Source of the DNA: Rhodospirillaceae bacterium
GTDB lineage: Bacteria; Pseudomonadota; Alphaproteobacteria; SP197
DNA: 61,846 bases
NCBI GenBank assembly: GCA_002722885.1
Contig: PBNE01000009.1
Coordinates: 1 to 61,846, forward strand
Direction: 5' to 3'
Shown here: piece by piece, positions 48,639-60,157 of the stretch
How the letters are laid out: each line of letters begins with the position of its first letter
Position numbering within the stretch: position 1 is the stretch's first letter
Position numbers and translations under genes: made by a program
Notes under the pieces: generated by a model
The model's database searches: none
Told to the model about the DNA's origin: nothing
What the model saw: only the letters and a program-made list of their open reading frames with translations

Positions 48639-50408
48639 GTGGCTCAGGACCGTATGACCGGCTCCGAAATCCTCATCAAAGCTCTGACCGATCAGGGCGT
48701 TGACGTCGTATTCGGGTATCCCGGCGGTGCGGTACTGCCGATCTACGATGCCATCTTCCAGCAGAACCACCTGCGCCACATCTTGGTTCGTCAGGAAGGC
48801 GGTGCCGTGCATGCGGCCGAAGGCTACGCGCGCTCGACCGGCAAGGTCGGCGTTGTGCTGGTGACCTCGGGTCCCGGCGCGACCAACTGCGTGACCGGCC
48901 TGACCGACGCGCTGATGGATTCCATTCCGCTGGTCTGCCTGACAGGCCAGGTGCCGACGCACCTGATCGGTAACGACGCCTTTCAGGAAGCCGACACCGT
49001 GGGCATTACGCGGCCCTGCACCAAGCACAACTACCTGGTGAAGAGCATCGAGGATCTGCCGCGTGTTTTGCACGAGGCGTTTCATGTCGCCAGGAGCGGT
49101 CGGCCCGGCCCCGTGGTTGTGGACCTGCCCAAGGACGTGATGACGGCGCTGGGCGACTATCTGCCACCCGCGCGTGTGCAGCACCGCAGCTACAATCCGC
49201 AAGTCAAGGGCGACCTCTCCCGTATCGAGGAAGCGGTCGAGCTGCTGGCCAAGGCCAAACGTCCGCTGATCTATGCGGGTGGCGGCGTCATCAATGCCGG
49301 TCCGGCGGCCTCGCAGTTGCTGACCAATCTGGTCGACATGAGCGGGTTCCCGACCACCCTGACCTTGCTCGGCCTCGGTGCCTTGCCGGCGTCGCACAAG
49401 AACTTCATCGGTATGGTCGGCATGCATGGTTCGCTCGAGGCGAACATGTGCATGCACGATTGCGATGTGATGTTGTGTGTCGGCGCGCGGTTCGATGATC
49501 GGGTGACAGGGCGAGTCGACGCGTTTTCGCCCGACTCCAAGAAGATCCACATCGATATCGATGCCTCGTCGATCAACAAGAATATCCCGGTTGATGTTCC
49601 GATAATCGGTGACTGCGGTTATGTCCTCGAGGATCTGATCAAGGTCTGGAAGTCCCGTCAGGTGACGCCCGACGGCAAGGCTCTTGCCGACTGGTGGGAC
49701 CAGATCAAGGGCTGGCGCAAGCGCAACTCCTTCGGTTTCAAGACGAAGGACGACGTGATCAAGCCGCAGCAGGCGCTGACCGCGCTCAACGACCGGCTCA
49801 AAAAGCGTGATGACGTCTACATCACGACCGAGGTTGGACAGCACCAGATGTGGGCTGCTCAGCTCATCGATTTCGAGAAGCCGAACCGCTGGATGACTTC
49901 CGGTGGTCTGGGCACTATGGGTTATGGCTTGCCGGCCGCGATGGGGGTGCAGACCGCACATCCCGATGCGCTGGTGATCGACGTTGCCGGTGAGGCCTCG
50001 ATCCTGATGAACATTCAGGAGATGTCGACGCTGGCTCAGTATCGTCTGCCGGTGAAGGTCTTCATCCTGAACAACCAGTGGATGGGCATGGTGCGCCAGT
50101 GGCAGGAGTTCTTCTTCTCCGGCCGCTACTCGGAAAGCTACATGGATTCGCTGCCTGATTTCGTGAAACTGGCTGAGGCATTCGGTGCGGTCGGCCTTCG
50201 TGCCACCAAGCCGGGTGAACTGGACGGGGTGATCGACGAGATGATCGTTACGCCGCATCCGGTGATTGCCGACATCGCCGTCGATCCCAACGAGAACGTC
50301 TATCCGATGATCCCAGCGGGCGCGGCGCACAACCAGGTCACCATGAGCCCGGACGATGAGGTGAAACTCGACGCGGAGCACAAGAACGACGGCATGGTCC
50401 TCGTATAG
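48639..50408 (+). CDS. ilvB: IlvB, acetolactate synthase large subunit
   Basis: TPP/FAD enzyme that starts branched-chain amino-acid synthesis. I start at GTG 48639: GGAGG lies eight bases before, and the protein then reads VAQDRMTGSEILIKALTDQGVDVVFGYPGGAVLPIYDAI. An earlier ATG at 48543 is in frame. It has 589 residues. The catalytic Glu region GAVHAAEGYARSTGKVG, the GQVP block and the TPP motif region DVAGEASILMNIQEMS are present. At the usual GD[GA] Asp, this protein has E452 (GEAS). The next gene is ilvN, 78 bases later. Confidence 0.94.
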   Translation: MAQDRMTGSEILIKALTDQGVDVVFGYPGGAVLPIYDAIFQQNHLRHILVRQEGGAVHAAEGYARSTGKVGVVLVTSGPGATNCVTGLTDALMDSIPLVCLTGQVPTHLIGNDAFQEADTVGITRPCTKHNYLVKSIEDLPRVLHEAFHVARSGRPGPVVVDLPKDVMTALGDYLPPARVQHRSYNPQVKGDLSRIEEAVELLAKAKRPLIYAGGGVINAGPAASQLLTNLVDMSGFPTTLTLLGLGALPASHKNFIGMVGMHGSLEANMCMHDCDVMLCVGARFDDRVTGRVDAFSPDSKKIHIDIDASSINKNIPVDVPIIGDCGYVLEDLIKVWKSRQVTPDGKALADWWDQIKGWRKRNSFGFKTKDDVIKPQQALTALNDRLKKRDDVYITTEVGQHQMWAAQLIDFEKPNRWMTSGGLGTMGYGLPAAMGVQTAHPDALVIDVAGEASILMNIQEMSTLAQYRLPVKVFILNNQWMGMVRQWQEFFFSGRYSESYMDSLPDFVKLAEAFGAVGLRATKPGELDGVIDEMIVTPHPVIADIAVDPNENVYPMIPAGAAHNQVTMSPDDEVKLDAEHKNDGMVLV

Positions 50409-50486
50409 GTCCCTGCCGCGCCTCTCACCGCTCCCTCCATGACCGGTCGTTGCCAACCCGACCGCTTTCCATCAGGAACCATCATC

Positions 50487-52039
<1,553 letters not shown>

Positions 52040-52049
52040 GCCCTTTTTC

Positions 52050-52072
52050 GGCGCAACTGCCTTGGTTGCGCC
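52050..52072 (+). terminator. Intrinsic terminator of the ilvBNC operon
   Basis: An 8-base perfect stem GGCGCAAC (52050-52057) with GTTGCGCC (52065-52072), a 7-base loop, and GTTTT after it. It lies 11 bases past the ilvC stop. Confidence 0.8.
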
Positions 52073-52315
52073 GTTTTCGGGCCCTAATGTGCGGCGCATC
52101 ACGTCTCTGGTGCTGCGCCGCACGACTTTCTGGTTAAGGCCGAACCGCGTTCATGGTATGAAGAGCGTGGTGCAGGTGCCCAAAAACACTAGGGAATCGC
52201 AGTGTGAGCCGGCAGTTTCAGGTTATGTTGCAGTGCAGTGTTCAACTTTGGCTTGATGGGCAAACAAGAACTGGTCCGGCGGAATCACAACGATCCGCTT
52301 CTGGGAGATAACTGA

Positions 52316-53356
<1,041 letters not shown>

Positions 53357-53391
53357 GGCGTCCGTTCACCGGATAGGGAAGGGGGCTGCAA

Positions 53392-54252
53392 ATGTGGAAG
53401 TCGGCGCTTTCCCTGAGCTATGTCGTCCAGCGCTTAGTCTTTCCGCTGTTTGTCGGCCTGGCGATCGGTCTGATGGTGCTCAGCCGTGTCGAGCATCCCG
53501 CCGTATCCACGGTGCGTGCCCAGGCCGTGGATGTTCTGGCGCCCGTGATTGAGATCGCATCACGCCCCATGGCGGCTCTGGATGCCGGTATTGCCGAAGT
53601 CGATCATTTCTTTGATGTCTACGAAGAAAACGAGCGCCTGCGGCTCGAGAACGAGCGGCTGCTGCACTGGCAGACCGAAGCCCGTCAGCTTGAAGCGGAG
53701 AATGCCGATTTCCGCGGCCTTCTCTCTACTGTTGCAGAGCCCCGCAATGCATTTGTGACGGCCCGGATTATCGGCCTGTCGAGCGGCAGTTTCGTTCGAA
53801 CAGCCCTGATCAACGCCGGGTCTGCTGATGGCGTTGATGTCGGTCAGGCCGTTGTCACGTCGTACGGTATGCTGGGCCGTATCATCGAGGTTGGCACACG
53901 CAGCTCCCGCATCCTGCTCCTGACCGATCTCAACAGTCGGGTCCCGGTTGCGCTCGAGTCGTCACGTGACCCGGCCATTGTGGCGGGCGACAACTCCAAT
54001 GTCCTCTCTCTGATGTTTGTCGCCGATAGCAGCGAAATTGTGGCCGGAGACCGGCTCGTCACCTCCGGTGAGGGCGCCATGCTGCCGCCGGGTATTCCGG
54101 TGGGCGTGGTCACGGGTCTTGAAGACGGCGTCTGGCATGTCACGCCGTTTGTTGATCCTGCCGTTATCGAACATGTCCGTGTCCTCGACTACGCCCTTCC
54201 GGGGCTGTTACCTTCGACCCGGGAGGCCGGTGCGACAGGCGAGCTGTGGTGA
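53392..54252 (+). CDS. mreC: MreC, cell-shape scaffold
   Basis: A 286-residue bitopic protein with a membrane segment (about 14-31), a coiled coil (FFDVYEENERLRLENERLLHWQ) and a beta-rich periplasmic region (LINAGSADGVDVGQAVVTSYGMLGRIIEVG). It bridges MreB to PBP2/RodA. Its TGA shares a base with the mreD ATG. Confidence 0.93.
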   Translation: MWKSALSLSYVVQRLVFPLFVGLAIGLMVLSRVEHPAVSTVRAQAVDVLAPVIEIASRPMAALDAGIAEVDHFFDVYEENERLRLENERLLHWQTEARQLEAENADFRGLLSTVAEPRNAFVTARIIGLSSGSFVRTALINAGSADGVDVGQAVVTSYGMLGRIIEVGTRSSRILLLTDLNSRVPVALESSRDPAIVAGDNSNVLSLMFVADSSEIVAGDRLVTSGEGAMLPPGIPVGVVTGLEDGVWHVTPFVDPAVIEHVRVLDYALPGLLPSTREAGATGELW

Positions 54253-54785
54253 TGGAAGGGGATGTCCGCAAGCTGCGCAACGCCATTGTTGCGCTGGCTC
54301 CACCGCTGACCGGCATTATTCTGGTGTTGGCGACGGCAACGCCGCTCTACATCAGCCATATCGGCACGGTCATGCCCCAGCTGGGCGTGATCGCTGTCTT
54401 CTTCTGGGTGATCTACCGGCCCGATCTGATGTCCTATGGGGCGGCCTTTTCTATTGGCATCGTGGCTGATCTTGTGACCGGTGCCCCGCTCGGTGTGACG
54501 GCACTTATACTGATTGTCGTGCGGCGGGTGGCGATGGCGAAGCGGCGCCACGCTCTGGGCAAGCCCTTCCATGTGTTGTGGTTCAGCTTCGCCCTGATTG
54601 CTCTGCCGGCCGCCCTGTTCGGGTGGCTCGTGGCGAGTGTTTACACGCTACAGGCCCTGTCGATCCTGAATGTGCTGGCGCAGGCCGCCATGACTGTCCT
54701 GGTCTTTCCGCTCATCGTCTGGTTGCTGACCCGTTGTCAGGTTCTTCTGCCCATGCCTCAGATTCCGGCAGTCGCCCGAGGCTGA
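54252..54785 (+). CDS. mreD: MreD, cell-shape membrane protein
   Basis: A 177-residue integral membrane protein with about five hydrophobic segments. ATG 54252 overlaps the mreC stop; in-frame GTG codons just before are less likely. Recognised by position and by FFWVIYRPDLMSYGAAFSIGIVADLVTGAPLGVTAL, a typical MreD middle region. It ends one base before mrdA. Confidence 0.88.
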   Translation: MEGDVRKLRNAIVALAPPLTGIILVLATATPLYISHIGTVMPQLGVIAVFFWVIYRPDLMSYGAAFSIGIVADLVTGAPLGVTALILIVVRRVAMAKRRHALGKPFHVLWFSFALIALPAALFGWLVASVYTLQALSILNVLAQAAMTVLVFPLIVWLLTRCQVLLPMPQIPAVARG

Positions 54786-54786
54786 C

Positions 54787-56646
54787 ATGCGCCAGGACAT
54801 CGACCAGCGCAAGCAGTTCACGCGCCGGGCGCTCTTTCTGGCTGGCGGTCAGTTTCTGCTTGTGTCCGGCCTCGTGACTCGGCTCTATCAGCTTCAGGTC
54901 GTCGACGCCTCTGACTACGAGGTTCTTGCCGAAGAGAACCGGATCAATGTTCGGCTCCTGCCCCCCTTGCGTGGTCTGATCGTCGATCGATTCGGCGAAG
55001 GCATGGCGATCAACCGGCGGACCTATCAGCTGGTCCTGATCTCCGAACAGACCGACAGCGTTCCCGAGACCCTGGAACGCATCGCTTCCCTGATCTCACT
55101 CTCCGAACGTGATGTGCATGATGTGCTGCGCGAAGTCAGCCGTCGCAGTGACTTTGTGTCGGTGACCGTGCGTGAAGATCTTTCCTGGACCGATGTCACG
55201 AAGATTGAAGTCAACCTACCTGCACTCCCGGGCGTTCTGATCGAGACCGGTCAGAGCCGCTTTTATCCATATGGTGAGCTGGCGGCCCACCTCACCGGTT
55301 ATGTCAGCGCCGTTTCGGAAGTGGAACTTACCGGGGAACGCCTGCTGGAACTTCCCGGCTTCAGGACCGGCAAGAACGGTGTTGAGAAGGTGTTCGAGCT
55401 CGATCTCCGGGGCTCGGCCGGCACACGTCATGTCGAGGTCAACGCCTACGGCCACGAGATTCGTGAGCTCAACAGGATCGAAGGTGATAGTGGTGATGAT
55501 CTGCGCCTGACGGTTGATATGGGCCTGCAGGCCTTTGCCGCACGTCGGTTGGGCGAAGAGACCGGTTCCGTCGCAGTGCTCGACCTGCTGAACGGTGATG
55601 TCTTGGCTCTGGTCTCGACGCCGAGTTTTGATCCTAACGCCTTCAACTACGGGCTCAGCAGCGAGGTCTGGCAGGGCCTACTGAACGATCCGCGTACGCC
55701 GCTGATCAACAAACCCATCGCCGGTCAGTACCCGCCTGGCTCGACCTTCAAGATGATCGTGGCCCTGGCCGCTCTCGAACATGGTGTCGTGACGCCGGAT
55801 GAAGACATTTACTGTCCCGGCTTTTACGAGCTCGGTAATCATACCTTCGGGTGCTGGCGCCACTGGGGTCACGGCCATGTCGATATGGTTGAGGCCCACA
55901 AGGTGTCCTGTGATGTCTACTTCTACGAGATCGCGCATCGCGTGGGCGTCGACAACATCGCGGAGATGGCCTCCCGCTTTGGTCTCGGCATGGAAACGGG
56001 CATCGAGCTGACTGGCGAAGAGTCCGGCTTGATTCCGACCAAGGCCTGGAAGGAGGCCGTGCTTGGCGAAGGATGGCTGGGCGGTGAAACCGTCAATGCG
56101 GGCATCGGCCAGGGTCATGTTCTGGCAACACCGCTGCAACTGGGCGTTATGGCAGCGCGCCTGGGTAATGGGCGCGTCAGGGTCAAGCCACGCCTGGCAC
56201 GGTCTGCTGCGTCACCGGCTATCCCACTCTTTGAGCCGTTGCGTGTCAACGAGGAACATCTCGAGGTTGTCCGCCAGGGTATGTATGACGTGGTCAACAA
56301 CCCCGACGGCGGAACGGCCTTTCGCGCCCGGATAGAGGATGAGGGAATGGAGATGGCGGGCAAGACCGGCACGGCACAGGTGCGCCGCATGACCGCCGCC
56401 GATCGCGAAGCCAATCGGTCACTCGAGGAGATCCCATGGAACGAGCGTGATCATGCGCTGTTCGTAGCTTATGCGCCGCTCCAGGCGTCGCGCTATGCCT
56501 GTGCCGTTGTGGTTGACCATGGTGGCGGCGGCTCGACCGCGGCCGCTCCGATTGCGCGAGACGTGCTGCGCGAGGCCCAGCGGCGGGAGTCGGTGCGCTG
56601 GCCTATGGGCGAAGATATCGGCGACCCGCTTGGCCAGGACGTCTGA
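54787..56646 (+). CDS. mrdA: MrdA, penicillin-binding protein 2
   Basis: Elongation transpeptidase. It has 619 residues: a cytoplasmic tail, a membrane segment (about 14-34), a pedestal domain, and a transpeptidase domain with the SxxK motif S319-T-F-K (in GQYPPGSTFKMIV), the SxN-type region KVSCDVYFYE, and KTGTAQ. It works with RodA, MreC and MreD. Spacing to rodA is three bases. Confidence 0.95.
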   Translation: MRQDIDQRKQFTRRALFLAGGQFLLVSGLVTRLYQLQVVDASDYEVLAEENRINVRLLPPLRGLIVDRFGEGMAINRRTYQLVLISEQTDSVPETLERIASLISLSERDVHDVLREVSRRSDFVSVTVREDLSWTDVTKIEVNLPALPGVLIETGQSRFYPYGELAAHLTGYVSAVSEVELTGERLLELPGFRTGKNGVEKVFELDLRGSAGTRHVEVNAYGHEIRELNRIEGDSGDDLRLTVDMGLQAFAARRLGEETGSVAVLDLLNGDVLALVSTPSFDPNAFNYGLSSEVWQGLLNDPRTPLINKPIAGQYPPGSTFKMIVALAALEHGVVTPDEDIYCPGFYELGNHTFGCWRHWGHGHVDMVEAHKVSCDVYFYEIAHRVGVDNIAEMASRFGLGMETGIELTGEESGLIPTKAWKEAVLGEGWLGGETVNAGIGQGHVLATPLQLGVMAARLGNGRVRVKPRLARSAASPAIPLFEPLRVNEEHLEVVRQGMYDVVNNPDGGTAFRARIEDEGMEMAGKTGTAQVRRMTAADREANRSLEEIPWNERDHALFVAYAPLQASRYACAVVVDHGGGGSTAAAPIARDVLREAQRRESVRWPMGEDIGDPLGQDV

Positions 56647-56649
56647 AAC

Positions 56650-57816
56650 ATGGTGGCGTGGGGAGACCGTTTCGGTACAGAAAGCCTGACGATCGGCCAG
56701 AAACTCGGCGGCATGAGCTGGGGGCTGGTCGCGTTGATCCTGCTTACGGCGGGACTTGGCTTCGCCATGCTGTACTCGGCTGCCGGCGGCGACCTGCGAC
56801 CCTGGGCTTTCGCCCAGATGGTGCGGTTTGCCATGGGGCTGATGCTTATGGTGATGATCGCCTTGGTCGACATCCGCACGCTCCATCGTTTCTCCTACGC
56901 GGTTTATGGCGGTGCGCTTCTCCTGCTGGTTGCCGTTGAGTTCAAGGGCAGCATCGGTATGGGCGCACAGCGCTGGATCGAGATCAGCCTGCCGGGCTCC
57001 CAGTTCCAGCTGCAGCCCTCGGAGATTATGAAAATCGCGCTGATGCTGGTTCTGGCGCGTTACTTCCATGGCCTCAGTCCCGAGCAGGCGAGCAAATGGA
57101 CCAGTCTGCTGTTGCCGCTGGTTCTGATTGCTCTGCCGACCGCTCTGGTCCTGCGCCAACCCGATCTCGGCACCGCCATGATGATCGTTGCCGGTGGTGT
57201 GACCCTGATGTTTCTGGCCGGTATCGCGCTGCGTTGGTTCGTCGGTGCCTTCATCGTGACGCTGGGCGCGCTCCCCGTCGTCTGGAACATGCTGCACGAC
57301 TACCAGCGCCAGCGTGTCGAGGTGTTCCTCGATCCCTCACTCGACCCCTTGGGCGCGGGCTGGAACATCACCCAGTCCAAGATCGCGCTCGGTTCCGGTG
57401 GCCTGTTCGGCAAGGGTTTTCTCGAAGGCACCCAGAGTCATCTGAACTTCCTACCGGAGAAACAGACCGACTTCATCTTCACCATGCTGGCCGAAGAGAT
57501 CGGCATGGTCGGCGCTCTTCTGCTGATCGCCCTCTATCTGCTGATCATCGCCTATGGCTTCGGTGTGGCGCTGCGCAGCAGCAACCAGTTTGGCCGTCTC
57601 CTCGCCCTGGGCGTGGTCGTGGCCTTCTTCCTCTATGTCTTCATCAACATCGCCATGGTCACGGGCTTGGTGCCTGTCGTCGGCGTACCCCTGCCGCTGA
57701 TCTCCTACGGTGGTACGGCGATGCTCACCCTGATGGTCGGCTTTGGCCTGCTGGCCAGTGTCCATGTGCATCGCGATATCCCGATCCCGCGCAGGCCCAG
57801 TGGCGGAACTCTCTAG
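56650..57816 (+). CDS. rodA: RodA, elongasome SEDS glycosyltransferase
   Basis: SEDS polymerase paired with PBP2. It has 388 residues and about ten membrane segments. The blocks are LQPSEIMKIALMLVLARYF, LRQPDLGTAMMIV, and VGVPLPLISYGGTAMLTLMVGFG. It is RodA rather than FtsW because it follows mrdA and mreBCD. The stop is TAG at 57814-57816. Confidence 0.95.
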   Translation: MVAWGDRFGTESLTIGQKLGGMSWGLVALILLTAGLGFAMLYSAAGGDLRPWAFAQMVRFAMGLMLMVMIALVDIRTLHRFSYAVYGGALLLLVAVEFKGSIGMGAQRWIEISLPGSQFQLQPSEIMKIALMLVLARYFHGLSPEQASKWTSLLLPLVLIALPTALVLRQPDLGTAMMIVAGGVTLMFLAGIALRWFVGAFIVTLGALPVVWNMLHDYQRQRVEVFLDPSLDPLGAGWNITQSKIALGSGGLFGKGFLEGTQSHLNFLPEKQTDFIFTMLAEEIGMVGALLLIALYLLIIAYGFGVALRSSNQFGRLLALGVVVAFFLYVFINIAMVTGLVPVVGVPLPLISYGGTAMLTLMVGFGLLASVHVHRDIPIPRRPSGGTL

Positions 57817-57831
57817 CGGAAGAGGTTGGTG

Positions 57832-59370
57832 TCAACCTGATGCCATCAGTTCGGGTTCGAACGGAAAGTCGGACAGCAGCACCGGCTCGCCGTCGGTGAC
57901 CAGAACCTGCTGCTCCAACTTCACACCATCGGGGCCACCGGTCTCGCCTATTTAGCTTTCGACACACAGGGTCATGCCTGCTTCCAGCACGATGCCGCCT
58001 TAATCCTGTGTCGCCAGAACGTCGGGCGTGTAGCAGTTGGGCCATTCATCGCACAGACCGACCCCGTGAGCGATGAAGGGGTAGCAGTTCTCCTGGTATT
58101 GTGCGGGTACCTTCCAGGCTTTAGGCGCGATTTCATACAGCGTGACCCCCGCTTTAAGAAGGGCGGTGTTGTGAAGGATTTCCTCGTGGGCGATACGGTA
58201 CATGTCGCGCTGGCGTGCAGAGGGTTTGCCGGGCCCGCAGTGATAGGTGCGGGAGATATCCGCACAATAGCCAAAGGGGCGGATCATGTCGGTGTCGAAC
58301 GCTACGAGGTCTCCGTCTGCAACCGGACGGTCGGACGCTTCCTGAAGCCAGGGGTTCGTCCGCTAGCCCGAGGTCAGCAGACGGCATTCAAGCCATTCAC
58401 CGCCGTAGGCAATGTTGGTTTCCGCCAGAACCGCTTAGAGCCCATTTTCCGTGATTCCAGGCACGAGAGCATCCCGCATGCGGACCATGCCGTGTTCGGC
58501 GACTGCACGGGTGATGCGCATACATTGGACTTCCTCGTCGGACTTGACCGCACGGGCACGCTCGATCGGTTCCTGGGCTTCGTAAAGCACAAACCCGGCG
58601 TCGGGCAGGGCTAGAGTCAACGGCGGCCCGCAGTGATCCATGGCCACCCGTCGGCTGCCGCCACTGTGTTGCCTCACGATCTCGTCGAGCGCGGTCGGCG
58701 CATCTTCGCTCATCACAATCGAATGCTCGTAGACCTGATCGGGCTGAGGCCCGGCCATGAAGCGGCCCTGGTACTGCGGATAGGCCTCCAGGAACTTCTG
58801 GAGATAGATGTCGGGCACGATGGAAACATTAACCCGGCCGTCACGAACATAGTAGAGCGAAGTGCAGGAATTGAGCGGCTGCTCCACGGCATAGGCCTGC
58901 TGCAGATAGGCAGGGTCGCCATTGAAGTCGGCGAATCCGTAGTGATAGCCGTAGACCGCCGCGATTTTCTGACCGGTGATGTCGTCGAACAGCGCGAGAT
59001 CGCTGCCGTTCGCCGCAACATAGATTTCCTGATCGCCCATGTAGACGTCGGATGCCCCGACATCGCGGCCTTCCTAGCCCCAGTTGAGGCTCTCAAAGGC
59101 CAGCATATCGAACTTGCCAGCTTCGAGATCGCTGTAGCGGTCGGTCGCCGAGTTCGGGACGAGTTCGAAGTGGTACTCGTCCTGGACCTCGTTCATCGCC
59201 AGAACCATGTCGGCCACCATGCCGCCGACACCGGGTGCCTCGGGTGTGTTGGTCACATAGGGCGGGAAGTACTAGGCCCCGATCTTCACGGTCTGCTGCG
59301 CCGATGCCGGCTGCAGCGCCATGATGGCGTTGACGGAGAGAACGGAAAGCATGCTCACAAGGGCACGCAT
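57832..59370 (-). pseudogene. Chimeric binding-protein/M24 peptidase pseudogene with six stops
   Basis: One reading frame, 513 codons from ATG 59370 to TGA 57832, has a signal peptide (MRALVSMLSVLSVNAIMALQPASA), then about 200 residues of an amino-acid-type ABC binding protein (YFPPYV, FDMLAFESLNWG, GDQEIYVAANGSDLALFD, DQVYEHSIVM), then an M24 peptidase (QEPIERARAVKSDEEVQCMR, VAFDTDMIRPFGYCADISRTY, AHGVGLCDEWPNCY, GMTLCVES). It carries in-frame stops at 59272 TAG, 59074 TAG, 58435 TAA, 58363 TAG, 58000 TAA and 57952 TAA, yet no frameshift. The peptidase metal ligands (two Asp, His, two Glu) are still in place. The junction is near 58690. It follows rodA convergently, with 15 bases between the stops. 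Confidence 0.8.
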
Positions 59371-59480
59371 GACGGCCTTCTTGGTGGCTGCGATGCCATC
59401 AGTGTGTCTTCATAGGCCTGACTTGTCAGCTTTCACGACGCGTGTTGTGCGCAATCATAGTCCTCATACGTCACAACGCC

Positions 59481-59509
59481 TCGACAGCCCCCGTGGGCTC
59501 TGCTATACG
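59481..59509 (+). promoter_or_regulatory. Promoter of tRNA-Lys
   Basis: A -35-like TCGACA (59481-59486) and a -10 TATACG (59504-59509) with a 17-base spacer stand just before the tRNA at 59521. Confidence 0.55.
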
Positions 59510-59520
59510 CGCGCCGCTGT

Positions 59521-59596
<76 letters not shown>

Positions 59597-59782
59597 CAGC
59601 TTTCCTTGTGACAGACGTATTTGCTCCTGGCTGATGCTGTTGCAGCCGGGGCGGACGCCATCGGTTTCTGCTTCAGTCGCCCGTGAGCACACTGCGCATC
59701 CAAGGACATTCTTTCCTCCCTTGCCGGCCTGTTTGCCGCCACGTTACTGGCGGCCACGATCTTTCCTGCGCAGTCCGAAGCG

Positions 59783-60139
59783 GTGCTGGTGACGCTGCTG
59801 GCTCTCGGTGATCTCTCGCCGGTTCTGCTCGTAATTGTGGCAACCGTCGGCAACGTGCTGGGCGCTGTCGTCAACTGGCTCCTGGGCCGCTGGATGGAGC
59901 GCTTCCGCGAGCGCCGCTGGTTCCCGGTCCGGGCAGAGACACTGGATCGCGCCACGGGATGTTATCGGACGTGGGGTCGCTGGAGCCTGCTGCTGAGCTG
60001 GGCACCGATTGGAGGGGATGCATTCACTGTCGCGGCTGGCGTGCTGCGTGAACCGCTTTGGAGCTTCCTGCTCCTGGCGACCATGGCGAAAGCGGGCTGC
60101 TACATCATTCTGATGGCGATCACGCGCGGGCTTCTATGA
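59783..60139 (+). CDS. YqaA/DedA-like membrane protein (5' end uncertain)
   Basis: A 118-residue product from GTG 59783 with hydrophobic segments and the YqaA motif GNVLGAVVNWLLGRWMERFRERRWFPV, then RWSLLLSWAPIGGDAFTVAAGVLR. The frame is family-like further upstream (LAGLFAATLLAATIFPAQSEAV), but no ATG, GTG or TTG fits before an in-frame TGA; an ATT at 59708 is the earliest usable start I find. A GTG in another frame near 59680 (MSTLR...) looks like the original start, which suggests a small frameshift. It may be a slightly damaged gene. Confidence 0.6.
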   Translation: MLVTLLALGDLSPVLLVIVATVGNVLGAVVNWLLGRWMERFRERRWFPVRAETLDRATGCYRTWGRWSLLLSWAPIGGDAFTVAAGVLREPLWSFLLLATMAKAGCYIILMAITRGLL

Positions 60140-60157
60140 TCGCAGGTTTCGCGGCGA

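Noticed and set aside
48276..50456. A 726-codon open frame on the minus strand opposite miaA and ilvB
   Set aside because: It mirrors the codon bias of the well-recognised ilvB. It has His/Asp-rich composition without family motifs, so it is a GC-driven shadow.
57952..59274. TAA/TAG recoded as amino acids
   Set aside because: rodA next door ends at TAG and several genes here end at TAG or TAA, so general recoding cannot hold.
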